This document shows, one piece after another, positions 59,739 to 64,000 of a DNA stretch of 64,000 nucleotides. The DNA lies in NCBI GenBank assembly GCA_030686995.1, contig CM060707.1, forward strand, positions 83,027,472-83,091,471, read 5' to 3'. A program made the translations under genes and the position numbers. Within the stretch, counting starts at the first letter, position 1. Every line of letters begins with the position of its first letter. This stretch comes from Artemisia argyi (Eukaryota; Streptophyta; Magnoliopsida; Asterales; Asteraceae). The notes under the pieces were generated by a model, which saw only the letters and a program-made list of their open reading frames with translations, did no database searches and had not been told where the DNA came from.

Positions 59739-60518
59739 TCAACTCCTTGCAACACCTGCACTAAACCCGTACCTACACCAGAACCAATGAAAGTTTTTCT
59801 TGTATTCCCCACTCTCATTGAAACCCATATTCCTGTAAAGCACTCCCTTTGAAGTAACGTCATCTAACCTCAAAAGCTGATAATCCATCATACCTTCATG
59901 GTATCCCAGGAATATGTACTTGACCTTAACCGGTTCGAGCATCCCTTGCTTATTATTAGTAAGCCAACCGCAAAACCCTAACATATCTATAGGCGTCTTG
60001 AATCCAATCGCTGATGATGGTGACCTATTCACTAGATATGTAGACCCGGTTGTATCCTCTGCCCAAAAAACCTTGGACAGACCAGACTGAATCAGAAAAC
60101 AACATACCTTAGCCAAGAGTGTCACATTCGTCTTCTTAACCAACCCATTCTGCTCTTGTATCCTTGCAACACCCAAATGTTTGGCAACCCCACTCTTCGT
60201 ACATTGTTGTATAGACCTCTGATTACAAGAATCAAGAACATTACCTGTCTTGATCTTCTTCCCAGTCTGAGATTCTCCTAACTGCTTCATACCCTTTAAT
60301 GTCTTCCTGGTCACTGCCTGACCGTCCAGGGTATATACGCAATTAGCCTTCCTTGTTCCTGATAAAACCACCAGTGAACCCTTTATAACCTTGATCCTGC
60401 CCGCCTGCATCTTCACGGTAAAACCCTCTTTTTCACGAGTACCTAGCAATATCAAGTTTTGCCTTAATTCCAGAACATACCAGACGTTGTCCGAAACGAA
60501 ACTTGACCCATCCCTCAT
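59739..60518 (-). pseudogene. Copia integrase region with internal deletion
   Basis: Starts in the GAG-pre-integrase segment (SFVSDNVWYVLELRQNLILLG), jumps to the end of the integrase core (QEQNGLVKKTNVTLLAKV, KVFWAEDT, YLVNRSPSSAI), then to the KVKYIFLGYHEG block. The region holding the first two catalytic Asp residues is gone. Frame changes follow near 59740-59863. Confidence 0.8.
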
Positions 60519-60865
60519 TTGTACTTGAACCTAACCTGTCGCATGTACACGACATTCCCTGCCACCACCCAGCAGTACAATGCCACCGTCCTACTCCTTA
60601 TAATCAAACAAGTAATCTCTCCTGTATGTCATATTGTATGAGCCCCCAGAATCCATGATCCAGTCTAAGAGTTGTTCAACACTCATATAGACATTATAAC
60701 ATCAACATTGTCATACCTATCAGCTCCAGAACCGGATACCTGATTTTCATTCCTGACAAAACCTTGAGATTTCTTGAGATTAAACTTGGGACAATCCCTC
60801 TTCAAATGCTCCTCAGACTGACATATATAACACTTGAGTTTGCTGCTTCTTCCTTGTGACTTTGA
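60519..60865 (-). pseudogene. Copia zinc knuckle and protease remnants
   Basis: On -, a CCHC knuckle CYICQSEEHLKRDC (about 60830-60790) and a protease fragment with DWIMDSGGSYNMT (about 60660-60620), in frames broken by stops. Confidence 0.7.
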
Positions 60866-61360
60866 TCACGCACTACCTTTACCCAGCTGCATATCACTTT
60901 GATCAGATTTTCCCCTCACAAAAAACCCTTCACCACCATCAACCTTTGCTTCTGTCACATTTTGAAGTTCCCTAGAATGAAGTGTCGCGACCACGTCTTC
61001 TAGCTTCAAAGTATTCCGACCATATAGCAAAGTATCCACGAAATTACCGTAAGACGATGGTAAAGATGTGAGTGATAATAATGTCTGATCCTCATCCGAT
61101 ATAGCAGTATCTATAGCCGCTAAGTCACCTACCAGCTTATGAAACTCATCAATATGTTCAGGCTGACTCTTACCCGGATGCATGTGAAAAGTATATAACA
61201 ATTTCTTCAAGTACAAATGATTAGCTAAAGACTTTGTCATGTATAAAGTCTCTAACTTTTTCCAAATCCCCGATGTAGTCGTCTCCTTGGTGATCTCCCA
61301 TAGGACCCGATCATCTAAACACAAGATCCCTTTTGTGAATTTTCTTACACAAAACCACAA
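60866..61360 (-). pseudogene. gag: Copia gag, N-terminally shortened
   Basis: 164-residue frame of the UBN2 type: WKKLETLYMTKSLANHLYLK, then HIDEFHKLVGDLAAI, LLSLTSLPSSY and LKLEDVVATLHSREL. The start at 61360 is within the domain; upstream residues are in another phase or lost, and the end at 60866 is a stop before the knuckle. Confidence 0.85.
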
Positions 61361-62157
61361 TCTAGCAAAGTTACTAGTGTGTGAAAAACTCTTGCTTTAT
61401 CAATATAACCCTAAGAATAAACCTTCATAGAAATCGATCAAACGAAGAAACCCTTCAAAAATACCCTTTCTTACTCAAATATCGATTGAACCTTGGAAAT
61501 CAAACCATCCAACAAATCGACAACCCTTGAATCAAAAAAGTATTCAACACTTTTTGAAGTAACCCTTGTCGTACTCTATTTTTGCAAAATAAAATTCTTG
61601 TAACCTAAGAAACCTTGCAACCTTGACAAGTCTTGGATTTTCTTTTCTCCAACCCTAAATCACCAGTTCCATCGGATTTCTCGATGTCAAACTTGGCACC
61701 CGTCATTCTTTATCCCTTGTTAATTTGATAAACCTTGTGATAATAAATAACACAATCCCAAATTAACAAAGTCCTTGTGCAAAAATTATAACCTTCAAAT
61801 TATATAATCCTTTTATTTGAATAATATTTTTATACTCAGTGGTGGGAAGTCCATATATTATTAATCAAACAATTTGAAATAGACTTGTGGCCTTCTTCTT
61901 CTTTGTCTATAACGTCGACAAAAAAGAACGGGAACGCACCAGAAAACTTGTCAATCTTTAAACCAAAAATCAACAACCCTTTTACTGTCGAATTCCTTGC
62001 TGTCCAAATAACCTGTAAACAGCAACCTTCTTCTCCTTTTTCCCTTGTCAGTCGTTGGTAACCAGAAAACAAGAACCTGCTTTCTTCTTCAACTCAACTT
62101 CGACCAAGCAGAAACTCAACCCTCGAATCCTAGACACCAAAAAACTCACGAACCTAA
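61361..62157 (-). other. Leader and gag 5' debris of copia element
   Basis: No gene supported. Many AACCTTG/AACCCTTG-type short repeats (61500-61640). Confidence 0.5.
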
Positions 62158-62170
62158 GCTCTTGATACCA
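62158..62170 (-). other. Primer-binding site, tRNA-Met type, copia element
   Basis: On -, TGGTATCAAGAGC, 2 bp from the LTR end at 62173. Confidence 0.9.
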
Positions 62171-62172
62171 CT

Positions 62173-62597
62173 TGTTGATATTTGAACGATCAACAACCTG
62201 ATATCTAGCACGGAATACTTCGAACTTGCGAGAAGAATGCACACACACAATATGTCGACAGAAAAAGAACTTGCACAAGAAATACCCAAACAATTAACAC
62301 TTTATTAATGTTTGTAAACCGAAAAGAATGTATACAATGACCCTCCCCCCTCACCTCTTTATTATCGAGATGAGGGGGGAGAAAACCAAACCCTAAAGAG
62401 AGTTTAAACCGGCTGTACGTACCAAGGAGGATAAGAGACACATGAATGCTTTGTAAATCACCCTATATATAACATATATAAGTCGGTTATGCATTGTGAC
62501 TGACTACCCATCCTATTTGACTAAATACATTAGCTAATTAACACTAAGACCCCCTATACTTGGTAATACTTGCTAATATTAATACTATATTACAACA
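62173..62597 (-). repeat. 5' LTR of copia element (425 bp)
   Basis: TGTTGATATTTG to TATTACAACA with TGTTG/CAACA terminal inverted repeats. Confidence 0.9.
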
Positions 62598-63845
62598 TTC
62601 ACAAAATAAACCTCATCCGTTTACAAATTTGATTGCATATGATTAAACTAGAGGTAGTGGTGGTGAGGGCTCACGAACAAGGAGCATCCTCACGAGTGAG
62701 ACCCACTACTTGGGTAGTTTTGTCACACATGAGTAAGGTCAAAAAGGAAGGGAAAGGTGACAGTGATCACCTTTGGGCATTTGTGTAAAAGGTGGGCTCT
62801 CATACGGTTTTATTATTAACTTATTTGATTTTTCAGTGCGTGTATGCTATTTTGTACGGTTCAGCTTGCAATGTCGAGTCAAAAATCAATGTATACCAAA
62901 AAAAATAATAATAAATATTTTAATTAAAGGTGCGGAAGCAGTGCCATTAAAAGTAAAAAGTGAGAGGAAGAGAGGAAAGGTAAATGATGATGTGACGCTG
63001 AATTGACGCTTATATTAAATATGAAGAGGTGTGACCACTACTTTAACTTAACTGAAAAATGGATGGGGATTGTCTCAAGTTGAAAACCAAGTTGACTCAA
63101 GTTGGTGAAGTGTGAGCCATTTAATTTGATCCAATGGCTCAAACCAAAAGAAGTTATTTTGATTTGAGCTTATTTTGATTTGAGCCATTAGATCAAATCC
63201 AATGGCATTTTGGTTTGAGCCATTGGATCAAATCCAATGGCTTATAAATGACCAACTTGAGTCAAGTAATGGGAGAGGATCCTCACCCCGGAAAAATAAC
63301 TAGTTTAATGATACGACCCGGTTAGGGTTTGTATGGGGATAAGACACCACTTTTAGCGTGTGCGAGCTCCTTAAGAAAATAGAGAAGAAAACTAGAGATA
63401 TTTTTATTAGACAAATCATACCATTCATTAATGAATGATGCGGTATATAAATACTGAATAAACCCTAACTTGTATCACAAGTCGATATAAGATAAACTCA
63501 CAAAATAAAAGATAGTTTCCTAGATAATGACTCACATGACTCTTTCCTAATATGCCTCGAATACGACTAAATAAAATATAGTTATCCAAAGCCGTATCAT
63601 TCGCCACTCCTTCGAAATCACCTTGTCCTCAAGGTGTGGTCTTGAAAATTTCTCTTGATTCCAGGATCCCATATCCTAATCCTATCTTCCACTCCCGTAG
63701 TTCTCCTGTGTTCCGCTACCGCAACCAACACCTTTTTCCTCTTTCGCCTTCCACTACCTTGGACATAACACAACACCATTCTTCCGCCTTTCTCTACCCA
63801 TGCCGTAACACTCCCCACTCCTTCAAAACTCACCTTGCCCTCAAG
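62598..63845. repeat. Tandem duplication, unit 2, right part
   Basis: Resumes with ACAAAATAAACC and repeats 56050-57269 with scattered differences and a short internal expansion at 63165-63180. Confidence 0.92.
63309..63599 (-). repeat. 291-bp Ty3 LTR (3' LTR), unit 2
   Basis: Second copy of 56734-57023, same TGATACGACCCGG and GCCGTATCA ends. Confidence 0.78.
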
Positions 63846-64000
63846 GTGATACGAAGAATATGTAGATTGAGAGTCTGTTAATTCCTCGCTTAAATCCAAA
63901 TTTATTTCATCCAAACGACCATCAAATTCACCACCTCCATCCTTAAGTTTCGATATCACTCTATTCAATTCATCCTCGTCAACCTTAAGCGCTTCGCCAC
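63618..64000 (-). pseudogene. Ty3 polyprotein C-terminal end, runs off window
   Basis: Open frame to the window edge, stop at 63618. Acidic segment (EDELNRVISKLKDGGGEF), then YHLEGKVSFEGVGSVTAW, then a basic tail RRKRKKVLVAVAEHR and RIWDPGIKRNFQDHTLRTR. The DNA of HLEGKVSFEGVG (about 63803-63848) is repeated next to the polypurine tract (about 63602-63643), so the last ~65 codons look like an insertion between two copies of the old gene end. Function of the tail unknown. Confidence 0.6.

Larger units (their letters stand above)
58417..59863 (-). pseudogene. pol: Copia RT / RNase H region, heavily deleted
   Basis: Recognisable pieces: C-terminal RNase H block ALSTTEAAYMTLTEAAKEA (about 58640-58580), DVGMLDRFDRG at about 59000 (split from its continuation by a MITE), and RT debris around YIDGMVFSC, where the family has YVDD. 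The second catalytic Asp is replaced by Gly, and most of the palm region is missing. Several frames are involved. Confidence 0.75.
58015..62597 (-). mobile_element. Ty1/copia deletion derivative with LTRs (4.6 kb)
   Basis: LTRs 58015-58416 and 62173-62597, primer site at the right end, and shrunken gag and pol between. About five differences in 399 aligned LTR bases. It sits in unit 2 of the duplication; unit 1 shows the uninterrupted site (TAGATAGCTTTGACAAAATA). The left LTR lacks its outer ~26 bp. Confidence 0.9.

Overview
This window reads as intergenic heterochromatin of a large, retrotransposon-rich plant nuclear genome. The basis is the set of LTR-retrotransposon lineages present: Ty3 Tekay-type chromovirus, Ty3 Athila-type with tRNA-Asp primer sites, Ty1/copia of SIRE and other types, plus plant MITEs, all in AT-rich DNA. 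A eudicot, perhaps Asteraceae, is an inference from element style only. I found no host protein-coding gene, tRNA, rRNA or CRISPR array. Essentially every long open frame is gag, pol or an accessory frame of a transposable element, and most are broken.

Layout. (1) 1-9554: a nearly complete Tekay-type element on + with an extra upstream ORF; its gag-pol is interrupted by one amber codon. It is inserted in the gag gene of an Athila-type element on -. (2) 9555-22131: that Athila element's truncated gag, leader, tRNA-Asp primer site and very long 5' LTR. The LTR is split by a young, coding-free element (14067-20831: two near-identical 2.9-kb LTRs, 0.95 kb interior, CACAC target duplication). (3) 22132-30471: SIRE-like 3' debris, two diverged Tekay-like LTR fragments, a clean 3.3-kb solo LTR with a TATTG duplication, and a copia RT/RNase H pseudogene. 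(4) 30472-51831: stacked Athila-like elements on - called B, C, A and D here. A (38831-46635) is complete with ATTAT target duplications and sits in the 5' LTR of C. C is inserted in D. Where the interior is readable, A and C keep gag and protease but lack RT and the integrase core. C carries instead an unrecognised ORF with an internal duplication. (5) 51832-53740: gag and upstream-ORF remnants of another Tekay-type element (E), into which D inserted. (6) 53741-64000: noncoding DNA with foldback elements, then a 1.75-kb tandem duplication. The second copy of the duplication was later hit by a Tourist-type MITE and by a copia deletion derivative that itself contains a Mutator-like MITE.

The most unusual signal is a promoter-proximal array of 11-bp odd palindromes in the LTRs of the Athila-like elements. 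It is TGACGCCGTCA in A, B and D, and CTACGCCGTAG in C. The arrays lie just upstream of the LTR TATA box, and the two arms of the motif differ in a matched way between lineages. Further copies occur in the 3' noncoding tails of A, B and C.

Relative order from nesting: E before D before C before A; SIRE debris before Athila before both Tekay-1 and the coding-free element; tandem duplication before Tourist MITE and copia; copia before Mutator-like MITE.
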